Of a stretch of DNA of 37,793 nt, positions 18,091 to 23,897 are shown one piece after another. The notes beneath the pieces are model-generated. The model had not been told where the DNA came from, ran no database searches, and saw only the letters and a program-made list of their open reading frames with translations. The number at the start of each line of letters is the position of its first letter. The stretch's first letter is position 1. Both the position numbers and the translations under genes were made by a program. The DNA is from Selenomonas sp. (GTDB lineage Bacteria > Bacillota_C > Negativicutes > Selenomonadales > Selenomonadaceae): NCBI RefSeq assembly GCF_024699275.1, contig NZ_JAILPX010000089.1, positions 1 to 37,793 on the forward strand. Reading direction: 5' to 3'.

Positions 18091-18916
18091 TTATCCCCAT
18101 TGGTGATAGAGCCGCTGGAAAAAACCAGGCTCCTGCTTTTCCTGCGGAACCTTTTTCGTCCCGTCCTGGGAATAGAGCTTTGCCAGCTGAAGAAATCCTC
18201 TTTTCAGCGGATAATTCCCCGGCAGCAGGACGGCAGGACACTTCTGTTGGATTGAGGCCTGTACCGCTCCTTCATCATAAGGCAGTTGAGAACAAAAAGG
18301 CTCATCCAAGATTCGCTCAACATTCCTGCTGGGCACCACCTTCTCCCTGCTGGCACAGTTTTCCACCAATTTAATCTTGCTCTTATCGTAATTAAACCGC
18401 CGCAGGGTATCATAGCCCATCTTATAATTCTTGATGGCCGGCAGGGTATCCACCACTCCTATATAGATGATGATGGTACTTCAGATCCAGCATGACCATA
18501 TTCAGGATATTCAGCACCGGCGTAAGGTCCATGATGATGAAGTCAAAGCCATCCAGACATTGGACCATCTGCTCCAGCGCCGACACATCCATACGATAAG
18601 CATCTTCCAGCTGAACGGGCGGCAACAGCACGGAAAAATGCACATTCTGCTGACGATACGTAAGCAGATACCGGTAAATCGAAAAGTCCCTCGGATGATT
18701 CTGCAATTCCTGCTGGGCATCCGCCATGGTGATATCCTTCGGCACACCTAAATAATTGGCCACATCGCCAAATTGCAGGTCGAGATCCAAAAGGCAGACC
18801 GAATATCCCTGTTGAGCCATTTCCGCAGCAATATTGATAGCCGTCAGCGTCTTCCCCGACCCTGCAGCTGTACTGAATACGGATAGAATAATACTGGACT
18901 GGACATGCAAATCCAT
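18091..18916 (-). pseudogene. Frameshifted copy of the CpaE-like ATPase
   Basis: The frame from 18916 encodes an ATPase nearly the same as the one at 8091-8915, including STAAGSGKT with Ala in place of the signature Lys, and LLDLDLQFGD. It leaves the frame after LDL near residue 145. The rest (MVDTLPAIKNYKMGYDTL to FFQRLYHQWG) continues in another frame ending at 18091. Comparison with the intact copy shows one extra base in the TT at 18480-18481. Removing it restores a full protein of about 275 residues. It could be a recent mutation, a sequencing error or, less likely, programmed frameshifting; no slippery heptamer is visible. The ribosome binding site (TAGGAGG) is intact. First gene of the signalling set. 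Confidence 0.85.
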
Positions 18917-19061
18917 GAAGTATCCCCCCCTCCTAAGTGAACAAGCCCTCAGCAGCTAAGTTTTCCTTATCCGCCTGCCGAAGGAAACCACCGCGCAGGA
19001 GTCGTATGCATTAGAGATACTTCCCAACAGCCCTCTGGGATATCCTGTTTAATATTTTCAT

Positions 19062-19175
19062 TTATTTGTTTATAGCAGCTTGCGCAACAAACACTTTTGC
19101 CCCCCCCCCGCGGACAGCGTCTTGCAAAAAAAATACACAGCGGCTAAGGAGCAAATAAAAAGCCATTGCCCACAT
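19062..19175 (-). CDS. Putative 37-residue membrane peptide crossing a G10 tract
   Basis: An ATG at 19175 follows AAAGGAGG with a six-base gap, a near-perfect ribosome binding site. It opens a 37-codon frame: MWAMAFYLLL, Cys-Val-Phe-Phe-Leu, then a Gly-Gly-Gly encoded by a run of ten G, and a short Ala-rich end. The N-terminal half is hydrophobic enough to enter a membrane. A plausible promoter lies 57 bases upstream. There is no family resemblance I recognise. Any change in the G-run length would alter everything after residue 22. The frame could still be spurious; its support is the strong ribosome binding site and promoter. Confidence 0.4.
   Translation of the reverse strand: MWAMAFYLLLSRCVFFLQDAVRGGGAKVFVAQAAINK
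19100..19109. repeat. C10/G10 homopolymer tract
   Basis: Ten consecutive C on the + strand (G on the - strand), followed by GCGG. It lies inside the small frame at 19062-19175 and about 185 bases upstream of the signalling genes that start at 18916. Tracts of this length are prone to slipped-strand length change. Confidence 0.9.
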
Positions 19176-19231
19176 AATATCCCTCCTTTATCGAACAACC
19201 ATAAATTACACAGATTGAATAATAACTTTTT

Positions 19232-19261
19232 ATTCTACAAAAAATCAGCAAATTCCTGCAA
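19232..19261 (-). promoter_or_regulatory. Putative promoter for the small peptide and signalling genes
   Basis: Read on the - strand, TTGCAG (19256-19261), 18 bases, TAGAAT (19232-19237). It directs transcription toward the small peptide at 19175 and could continue into the 18916 operon, since no terminator intervenes. Confidence 0.45.
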
Positions 19262-19308
19262 AGACAAAAAAATGCTTGCCCCACAAATTTCTTCTCCCAA
19301 GCAAAAGC

Positions 19309-19350
19309 GGGCGGGAAGTAAGTACAGCTCTTCATACTTGCTTTCCGCCC
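19309..19350 (-). terminator. Intrinsic terminator after yvrJ
   Basis: A 16-bp stem with a few G-U pairs (arms 19309-19324 and 19335-19350, GGGCGG/CCGCCC at the base) lies just after the YvrJ stop. On the - strand it is followed by GCTTTTGCTT, a modest T-rich tail. Confidence 0.75.
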
Positions 19351-19366
19351 GGTATACACCCTGTCT

Positions 19367-19516
19367 TTACTTTTCCAATCGCCTTAGCTCCTGAATCAGT
19401 TCCCCCAGCTTATCGGTGAATTTATCCATGGACTTTTGAAAACTGGTCAACAGATAGAAGGTCACCACAATGGGGAACCCCACCGCAGAAACAGCGGTGA
19501 GCAGCGTTTGTTCCAT
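19367..19516 (-). CDS. yvrJ: YvrJ-family small membrane protein
   Basis: A 49-residue protein: a short start, the conserved Val-Gly-Phe-Pro-Ile-Val-Val-Thr-Phe-Tyr-Leu-Leu membrane helix, then an amphipathic helix with Phe-Gln-Lys-Ser-Met-Asp-Lys and Leu-Ile-Gln-Glu-Leu. This matches the YvrJ family, whose topology resembles BhlA/UviB holin-like proteins. AGGAGG lies eight bases before the ATG. It is the last gene of the small-protein group with DUF2922 and DUF1659, an association common in Firmicutes. The function is not established; a role with the nearby amidase as a holin-like partner is inference. A terminator follows. Confidence 0.85.
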   Translation of the reverse strand: MEQTLLTAVSAVGFPIVVTFYLLTSFQKSMDKFTDKLGELIQELRRLEK

Positions 19517-19731
19517 GGCCACATCCTCCTAACGAAAAGGAACGGTGAACTTGCAGTTTGTCGGGGAGTTCCTGCTGATGGTATTCTGTTCATGCGTGGT
19601 AATGGGCGAGCGGGGGTGGTGATGCTTTTCGCCTTGGAACGATTGTCCGAACGCAGTGAGGACTGGCCCACAAAGGGTATGAAGATGTTCAGGTCAAGAT
19701 TCACCATCCCCTGCTAAATCCTGACCTTATT
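19517..19731. other. Unexplained spacer between DUF2922 and yvrJ genes
   Basis: In this gene group the neighbours usually lie close together, but here 215 bases separate them. On the - strand a frame from 19707 (after AGCAGGGG) encodes an Arg/Pro/Ser-rich product that runs into yvrJ and looks spurious. On the + strand a frame ending at 19717 includes GRAGVVMLFALERLSERSEDW and reads more like protein, but it has no ribosome binding site and begins antisense to yvrJ. It could be an inserted repeat or gene remnant. Confidence 0.4.
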
Positions 19732-19944
19732 TTACGGTAACTCCGTTTCCTCCACGGTGCGGATAAAGGCCTGCTCCAGCGCCGCCAGAGGGCTCCCCCC
19801 CACCATAAAGGCCTGCTTGGTCACCATCTCGTTGGCTGCCGCCGTAACCTCTGCCCCCGTCAGGTCCTCCTTGGGACTGGTAATGGAAATGGTGCTGCTC
19901 TTGCCGTTTTCCAGCTTGAATTTCATCACGAGTGTTGCCTTCAT
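19732..19944 (-). CDS. DUF2922 family protein
   Basis: A 70-residue soluble protein beginning MKATLVMKFKLENGKSSTIS, with the DUF2922 pattern of two beta strands, a helical middle (TGAEVTAAANEMV) and a final strand. AAGGAGG precedes the ATG. It is encoded 13 bases after DUF1659. The function is unknown for the family; its fixed pairing with DUF1659 and YvrJ suggests a common complex or process. Confidence 0.88.
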   Translation of the reverse strand: MKATLVMKFKLENGKSSTISITSPKEDLTGAEVTAAANEMVTKQAFMVGGSPLAALEQAFIRTVEETELP

Positions 19945-19957
19945 CGTTCACGCCTCC

Positions 19958-20176
19958 TTAGTGTTCCTGCATCAACTGACACGAATCAACCCGGCCAATG
20001 GCATCCACCGGCAATGACTGCAGATTGCCCAGCTTGGTGCCAATGGACATCAGGTCATCATCGGCAATCTCCGGATTGACATGGGCAAAATTCAGATACC
20101 CGAAGGTATCCTTGCCCGTGCTGTCACTGCCCAGAATACGGGTGATCTTGAGTGTCGTCGCTTTCTTGCTGCGCAT
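19958..20176 (-). CDS. DUF1659 family protein
   Basis: A 72-residue soluble protein: MRSKKATTLKI, Asp-Thr-Phe-Gly-Tyr-Leu-Asn-Phe, then Asp-Asp-Leu-Met-Ser-Ile-Gly and a strand with Val-Asp-Ala-Ile-Gly-Arg-Val. This is the typical size and layout of DUF1659. Two ATG codons lie close together; 20176 is six bases after AAGGAGGA, while the earlier ATG is too near that site. First gene of the DUF1659, DUF2922, YvrJ group. Function unknown. Confidence 0.85.
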   Translation of the reverse strand: MRSKKATTLKITRILGSDSTGKDTFGYLNFAHVNPEIADDDLMSIGTKLGNLQSLPVDAIGRVDSCQLMQEH

Positions 20177-20214
20177 GTTCATTCCTCCTTGTCCATAATC
20201 ACATTTTCTGCACG

Positions 20215-20244
20215 AAAAGGCCGCTGGATTGTCATCCGGCGGCC
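20215..20244 (-). terminator. Intrinsic terminator or attenuator upstream of DUF1659
   Basis: An 11-bp stem (GGCCGCTGGAT at 20219-20229 against 20234-20244, one G-U pair) is followed on the - strand by TTTT. It sits between the amidase gene and the DUF1659 start. No separate promoter is evident in the 38 bases after it, so it may act as an attenuator that lets only part of the transcript reach the small-protein genes. Confidence 0.65.
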
Positions 20245-20427
20245 TGCTGCGGTATGACAACCCAAATATATCTATACGCCCAGAGGACGCTAGATAACCA
20301 AGCTTTCGTCATTTCCGCAAATGATGATTCGATGCAATTGTGAATGCCCGGAGCTTATGTGTCCGGCTCCTTACAATCCTTATCTTAGCCCCTTGACCCG
20401 TCAGCCACAAGACTTTTTTTCGATTTT

Positions 20428-20985
20428 TTATAACCCCTGTCCATAATCGGTGATTCCCCGGACCAAAGCTCTTGCCATATCCTCCTGATGGCGCCTGAGG
20501 AGCAGGACATCCCGGCTGTCGATGAACCCCAACTCCACCAGTACCGCCGGCATATAGGTTCGCCGCAGGACGCAGAGGTTCTTCCCCTCCTTGACGCCCC
20601 GGTCCAAATAGCCGCCATCGAAGACCTGCAGGGAAGAAATCAGCTGCCGCTGAATGCAGCGGGCTAATCGGCCGCCGGCGCCGTATTGCCAAAAGCAATA
20701 GGTTTCCGCACCGCGCCCTCCGCCGGCATTGACATGGATGCTGACAAAGACATCGGCCAGCCAGCGATTGGCTTCCCCGGTGACGCTGGGATAGGCCGGC
20801 GATTCCGTAGACAGGTTATGGCTCTGCAACAGCTTTACCCGGCAGCCGGCCTCTTCAAGGAAGCTTCCTGCCAGACTGCCCACCGTCAAGGCGATATCGC
20901 ATTCCCGCAAATGCTCGCTTTCATTGACGGCCCCTGGGTCAGGATTTCCGCCTGCCGCATGGCCGGGATTGAGAAAGACCTTCAT
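20428..20985 (-). CDS. N-acetylmuramoyl-L-alanine amidase (Amidase_3)
   Basis: A 185-residue single-domain zinc amidase of the CwlD/LytC catalytic type. Visible motifs: NPGHAAGGNPDPGAV with ligand His9, then SIHVNAGG with the second His, ETYCFW, and VELGFI with the catalytic Glu. No signal peptide or wall-binding repeats are present, as in phage endolysins or proteins exported through a holin. AGGAGG lies eight bases before the ATG. It is the last gene of the operon that starts with the excisionase-like HTH gene, and it precedes the holin-like YvrJ group. It cuts the bond between muramic acid and the stem peptide. Confidence 0.92.
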   Translation of the reverse strand: MKVFLNPGHAAGGNPDPGAVNESEHLRECDIALTVGSLAGSFLEEAGCRVKLLQSHNLSTESPAYPSVTGEANRWLADVFVSIHVNAGGGRGAETYCFWQYGAGGRLARCIQRQLISSLQVFDGGYLDRGVKEGKNLCVLRRTYMPAVLVELGFIDSRDVLLLRRHQEDMARALVRGITDYGQGL

Positions 20986-20996
20986 GAAGCCGCCTC

Positions 20997-21467
20997 CTAT
21001 TCCACCGTAATGCCGCCGGCATCATTTTCCCGCACCAGATAGCTGTCCTCTTCTCCGTATTGTGGCGCAAACACCCAATAGGTATCCTGCTCCTTAGACG
21101 CGGGGCGCACATCCACACAATCGCCCAGCATATCGTTGAGAGACAAGAGCCAGTCGTCAAAGTCCCCAAAATCCCCGCAGACATGGGGCATAAAGGCTTC
21201 TTCCTGAAGCGGTTTGTCCCTCTTCGCTTTGCCAGCCGATTTCTGCCCCACCTGCTCTGGAAATGGCGGCAGCTGATAAGTGGTTTTCCGCACATCCTTT
21301 CCCAACCGGATAAGCCCTGCCGCCACCAATTCCCGGCGGGCGGCACAAATGGAGCCATGGGAAAGTCCGGTCTTATCCCGCAGCCACCACTCACTTAAGG
21401 TACCACCGCCCTTTGCCCGAATACTCGCATAGAGTTTTTCTGCCTTTGCCGTCAGTTTAATCGCCAT
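20997..21467 (-). CDS. Unrecognised protein with winged-helix N-terminus
   Basis: A 156-residue protein. Residues 1-60 look like a winged helix-turn-helix (Leu-Ser-Glu-Trp-Trp-Leu-Arg-Asp-Lys-Thr-Gly-Leu-Ser-His-Gly-Ser-Ile then Arg-Arg-Glu-Leu-Val-Ala-Ala-Gly-Leu-Ile). A Lys-rich linker follows. The C-terminal 65 residues are acidic and aromatic (Cys-Gly-Asp-Phe-Gly-Asp-Phe-Asp-Asp-Trp) with no known match. The start at 21467 has GAGGAGG five bases upstream and overlaps the previous gene by 11 bases. It could be a DNA-binding replication or control protein of the island. The amidase gene follows after 11 bases. Confidence 0.75.
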   Translation of the reverse strand: MAIKLTAKAEKLYASIRAKGGGTLSEWWLRDKTGLSHGSICAARRELVAAGLIRLGKDVRKTTYQLPPFPEQVGQKSAGKAKRDKPLQEEAFMPHVCGDFGDFDDWLLSLNDMLGDCVDVRPASKEQDTYWVFAPQYGEEDSYLVRENDAGGITVE

Positions 21468-21969
21468 AATGAACCTCCTCCGCAATCTTCCCATGCATAG
21501 GCCTGCTGCCCGCCAGCCTATGCATGCGTTCCATGGCCTCCCGCCGGGCCAGCAGCCGTTTCTTGCCGGCAATGGTGGCCAAGTCAAAGAACCCGTCCAA
21601 TTCCATGAGTTCTTCCCCATAGCCCCAGGCAATGGCCTCATAGACAGCAATCAGCACCTCCGCCAGCAGCGGACTCACACTGCTTTGCTGCAGGGCCCGG
21701 ATCATCACCGGCAGCCATTCCCCCCGGCAATCTGGCACTGCGCCCTCCCCGGGAAAATTCCCCAGACGGGTGGGAAAGGTCAGGATAACGGACTTCCCTG
21801 CCGCCCGTTCCCGAACGTGGTCCATGCCCAGACGATACCAGCTTTCCCGCATCAGCCCCGGCGATTCCACCCGCCCCAAAGCCTCATCGATATACAGCAG
21901 CTGCAGGTTGTTGAACCGCACCTCCAGCAGTCTGCCTGTACCACTCCCCTTACCTGTCTGCTTTTCCAT
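21457..21969 (-). CDS. Unrecognised 170-residue protein of the island
   Basis: A soluble protein with mixed strand and helix pattern. It has a hydrophobic patch around Asn-Leu-Gln-Leu-Leu-Tyr-Ile, a central Ile-Leu-Thr-Phe-Pro-Thr-Arg-Leu-Gly and an alpha-helical, Arg-rich C-terminal half (Arg-Leu-Leu-Ala-Arg-Arg-Glu-Ala-Met-Glu-Arg-Met). No motif identifies a function. The coding call rests on GGAGGGGG upstream of the ATG, overlaps of 20 and 11 bases with its neighbours on the same strand, and normal composition. Confidence 0.7.
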   Translation of the reverse strand: MEKQTGKGSGTGRLLEVRFNNLQLLYIDEALGRVESPGLMRESWYRLGMDHVRERAAGKSVILTFPTRLGNFPGEGAVPDCRGEWLPVMIRALQQSSVSPLLAEVLIAVYEAIAWGYGEELMELDGFFDLATIAGKKRLLARREAMERMHRLAGSRPMHGKIAEEVHYGD

Positions 21970-22141
21970 TGGAATCCCCCTCCATCTCTATCGGTGCTGC
22001 GTACGCAAGGCAACCATGCTCCCCGGCTGCGTCCTGCTCCTCCAAGGAAAAGAGCGTTCCGCAGTTTTGCATACACAGCAGGATAAAACATTCGGTTTCA
22101 TCACTCCCCGTAAGTCCGGAGATATCTTGCAATATGGACAT
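21950..22141 (-). CDS. Small acidic hypothetical protein
   Basis: A 63-residue acidic protein with three Cys in its first half and one near the middle, and no membrane segment. An AAAAGGGGA site lies before the ATG and the 3' end overlaps the next gene by 20 bases, as expected for coupled genes. No family is recognised. It is the least certain gene of the operon. Confidence 0.55.
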   Translation of the reverse strand: MSILQDISGLTGSDETECFILLCMQNCGTLFSLEEQDAAGEHGCLAYAAPIEMEGDSNGKADR

Positions 22142-22186
22142 GATATAATCCCCTTTTCACACATGATGTTTACCCTGTATTTTCTT

Positions 22187-22567
22187 TCACCTCCTCATTG
22201 CCAGCAGCTTTCCGCTGGCCAGACCTGACGCAGCCGTTGTTCCCTTTGCCCGGGGAGCAATCACTTCCCCCGGCTTGATGCAGGATAGCAGCCAGTAACC
22301 TGCCGGCTTATTGCCGCCAAAGGCCTCATGGAGCAGAAAGCCCCCCTGCACCAGTTCGCCCCGGGCCCGCTTCACCATGGACTCGCTCATCTTCGTTCCC
22401 CCGGCAATCTCCGCCATCGAAAGCCGCAGGGGAAACTGCCAGAATACCGTATTGGCCCGCCACATCAGCCAGTGCCAGAGGGCCTGACCATGGGGGGACA
22501 AGGGCACCGAAACCTGCCGCATATAAAAGTAGCGGATTTCGCTGAGCCAGCCGCCCAATGCATCCAT
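22187..22567 (-). CDS. DnaD/replisome-organiser-like winged-helix protein
   Basis: A 126-residue protein. The region VPLSPHGQALWHWLMWRAN, followed by Leu-Ser-Met-Ala-Glu-Ile-Ala-Gly and Ser-Met-Val-Lys-Arg-Ala-Arg-Gly-Glu-Leu-Val-Gln-Gly-Gly-Phe-Leu, has the order of helices seen in the N-terminal winged helix of phage replisome organisers and DnaD-like proteins. The second conserved DnaD domain is absent, so it is short or truncated by family standards. The ATG at 22567 shares one base with the TAA of the upstream HTH gene (TAATG), implying translational coupling. The longer frame to 22618 is rejected. Confidence 0.65.
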   Translation of the reverse strand: MDALGGWLSEIRYFYMRQVSVPLSPHGQALWHWLMWRANTVFWQFPLRLSMAEIAGGTKMSESMVKRARGELVQGGFLLHEAFGGNKPAGYWLLSCIKPGEVIAPRAKGTTAASGLASGKLLAMRR

Positions 22568-22752
22568 TACACCAGCGTCCGGCAAGAGCCGGCACCTGTT
22601 GCCTGTTCCGCCAGCCACCTATCGGCCGCCTGCCGGTGAATCATATACTTGCGGCCGTTCTTCACTGCCGGAAAGCCCGTCACCCGGACCAGACTGCGGA
22701 TGCAGCATTCCCCCAGCCCCGATACCCGGGCAAACTCCCTGACCGTCAGCAT
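22567..22752 (-). CDS. Excisionase/AlpA-type small HTH protein
   Basis: A 61-residue protein, MLTVREFARVSGLGECCIRS, then Val-Lys-Asn-Gly-Arg-Lys-Tyr-Met-Ile-His and Ala-Ala-Asp-Arg-Trp-Leu. This is the MerR-like winged fold of Xis/AlpA-type DNA-binding proteins. GGAGGAG lies nine bases before ATG 22752; a GTG at 22770 overlaps that site and is rejected. It is the first gene of the island's - strand operon and faces the Xre-type regulator, the arrangement of a phage-like switch. Whether it excises anything or simply activates transcription cannot be told; no integrase is present here. Confidence 0.75.
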   Translation of the reverse strand: MLTVREFARVSGLGECCIRSLVRVTGFPAVKNGRKYMIHRQAADRWLAEQATGAGSCRTLV

Positions 22753-23025
22753 GATTTTCTGCTCCTCCACCTTAAATCACACACCTTTCCAAAGACAGGA
22801 TTACGCTTTAAGCGCCGACAAGATACGCTCATGCAGAACATCTATCTTACTCCATCAGACAAATCCATCTCGTCCAAAGGTTCCCTTCCAGCCATAGATA
22901 CGGCAGCCTCCACCTGCCGATGGCCTTGCGCAAGCGATTCCCGCTTAGACTTATTTTGTCGGTACGCGCCTTATATTAGCTTATTCTTTATAGCTAAGGC
23001 GTATTTATTCGCTTATTTAGCTATT

Positions 23026-23054
23026 ATATTATCACGCTTCTTTCTTGTTGTCTA
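23026..23054 (-). promoter_or_regulatory. Promoter of the island operon
   Basis: On the - strand, TAGACA (23049-23054), 17 bases, TAATAT (23026-23031); an alternative -10 TATAAT overlaps at 23023-23028. A CGCTT half-site lies in the spacer, fitting repression. The leader to the first gene is about 270 bases long. Confidence 0.6.
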
Positions 23055-23083
23055 GCTTTTTTCGCTTTTTAATCTGTTTCTAA

Positions 23084-23112
23084 TAGCTTTATAAGCTTAA
23101 CTGTGCTATAAT
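23084..23112 (+). promoter_or_regulatory. Promoter of the Xre-type regulator
   Basis: TATAAT (23107-23112) with an upstream TG (extended -10, TGCTATAAT). The -35 region at 23084-23089 (TAGCTT) is poor. An AAGCG half-site directly downstream (23115-23119) would suit autoregulation. Confidence 0.6.
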
Positions 23113-23136
23113 TAAAGCGATAGGAGGTGTTACAAG

Positions 23137-23481
23137 TTGACACAGAAACAGGCAGAATCGACAGGCCAAAAACTCAAAATCAGCGGTTCCTTTGCCAAGC
23201 GCCTCAAAGAACTGCGTGAGGAAAAGGGCGTATTGCAAAGCGATATGGCCAAAATGCTGGGAATTGCCACAGCATCCTACTCCAACTGGGAGCAGGGCCG
23301 AACCCTGCCAGCCCTGACCTACCTTCCTACCCTTGCCAGCTATTTCAACGTAACCACAGACGACCTGCTGGGCATAACCAAACAGGATGCCGTGGACCGG
23401 GTTCGGGAACGCATGCGAAAATTACCCGCCTCTTCCCAGGCCATCGTGGAAGACCTGATTGAAGAAATGCTCAAAAAATGA
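23137..23481 (+). CDS. Xre-family repressor (SinR/ImmR-like)
   Basis: A 114-residue regulator. Residues 18-75 form an HTH_3 domain: FAKRLKELREEKGVLQSDMAKM, Ser-Tyr-Ser-Asn-Trp-Glu-Gln-Gly-Arg, and Leu-Ala-Ser-Tyr-Phe-Asn-Val-Thr-Thr-Asp-Asp-Leu-Leu-Gly. The C-terminal 40 residues are a charged helix, suitable for oligomerisation. The start is TTG 23137, preceded by AGGAGGTG at seven bases. It is transcribed away from the excisionase-like gene, so it likely represses the island operon and itself. Related proteins control prophages and integrative elements. No cI-type LexA/S24 peptidase domain is present, so self-cleavage is not expected. Confidence 0.88.
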   Translation: MTQKQAESTGQKLKISGSFAKRLKELREEKGVLQSDMAKMLGIATASYSNWEQGRTLPALTYLPTLASYFNVTTDDLLGITKQDAVDRVRERMRKLPASSQAIVEDLIEEMLKK

Positions 23482-23655
23482 AACAGGCCCTCCCTATTAC
23501 TATAAAGTATTTATCTTTGTCTTTATCTTCATCTTAGGGATGCCGCCAACCCAGATTATCCGCGGTATAAGCTCCACGCTGCGGTCCTATTATCGCCGCA
23601 GTACGGACTGTAAAGCGGCAGACAGGCATTCCGGCAAACCGTCCCGCTCTTCTCC

Positions 23656-23709
23656 TTATCCACAGGCTATCCACTGTTTTTCCACAGAGTAGTCCACAGT
23701 TTATCCACA
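23656..23709 (+). promoter_or_regulatory. Phased array of five DnaA-box-like sites
   Basis: Five nine-base sites in one orientation start at 23656, 23667, 23678, 23690 and 23701, a spacing of 11, 11, 12 and 11 bases. The first and last are perfect TTATCCACA; the third (TTTTCCACA) has one mismatch; the second (CTATCCACT) and fourth (TAGTCCACA) have two each. An A/T-rich stretch with repeated TATCTT lies about 120 bases to the left (23498-23535). The arrangement resembles an origin or a DnaA-titrating or regulatory site. No dnaA or rep gene is adjacent. No other gene is supported between 23482 and 23897. Confidence 0.7.
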
Positions 23710-23715
23710 AAAAAT

Positions 23716-23751
23716 AAAGCCTGGCCGCCATACAAATGGCGCCAGGCTTTT
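23716..23751. terminator. Bidirectional intrinsic terminator
   Basis: Stem AAAGCCTGGC/GCCAGGCTTT with inner GCCAT/ATGGC (23716-23750). A TTTT follows on the + strand and a longer TTTATTTTTT on the - strand. It separates the Xre side from the chemoreceptor gene. Confidence 0.85.
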
Positions 23752-23783
23752 GGAAATCCAAATAGTCTGCTAAAAAACAAAAG

Positions 23784-23813
23784 TCCCCGGCACGTAAACG
23801 TACCGGGGATTTT
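23784..23813. terminator. Intrinsic terminator of the chemoreceptor gene
   Basis: Stem TCCCCGG-ACGT with its complement (23784-23809, one C-A mismatch). It is followed by CTTTTGTTTTTT on the - strand and TTTTC on the + strand. It lies about 90 bases after the stop of the chemoreceptor at 23898. Confidence 0.85.
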
Positions 23814-23897
23814 CTATACAAAAATGGGCCAGGGCTGGAATGCAAAATGCAAAACGCAAGATAGCCCTATTGCCTGCCACAAACCAGAATAACGGCC

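Larger units (their letters stand above)
22804..23119. promoter_or_regulatory. Divergent control region with repeated CGCTT/AAGCG half-sites
   Basis: The 384 bases between the two divergent regulators carry eight copies of CGCTT or AAGCG: 22804, 22810, 22932, 22942, 23010, 23035, 23063 and 23115. Two form perfect inverted repeats: CGCTTTAAGCG at 22804-22814, and AAGCG-5-CGCTT at 22932-22946. A further dyad pairs CGCCTTA (22967-22973) with TAAGGCG (22995-23001). The region is otherwise very A/T-rich near 22970-23110. These are likely operators for the Xre-type protein. The 22845-22970 part also holds a coding-like frame on the - strand without a good start. Confidence 0.6.

Noticed and set aside
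18960..19020. Riboswitch or T-box in the leader of the 18916 operon
   Set aside because: CCACCGCG and a possible CCTGC/GCAGG stem were examined, but neither the T-box core nor a c-di-GMP or cobalamin consensus fits.
19462..19707. 81-codon frame on the - strand overlapping yvrJ
   Set aside because: Arg/Pro/Ser-rich product and overlap with a well supported yvrJ start make it unlikely, although a GGGG-rich site precedes it.
23656..23709. Chromosomal origin oriC
   Set aside because: No dnaA, dnaN, gidA or rpmH genes are nearby. The array is reported as a DnaA-binding site of unknown role instead.
23534..23845. 103-codon frame on the - strand over the DnaA-box array
   Set aside because: It runs through two intrinsic terminators and its repeated Trp/Cys residues merely reflect the repeated DnaA boxes.
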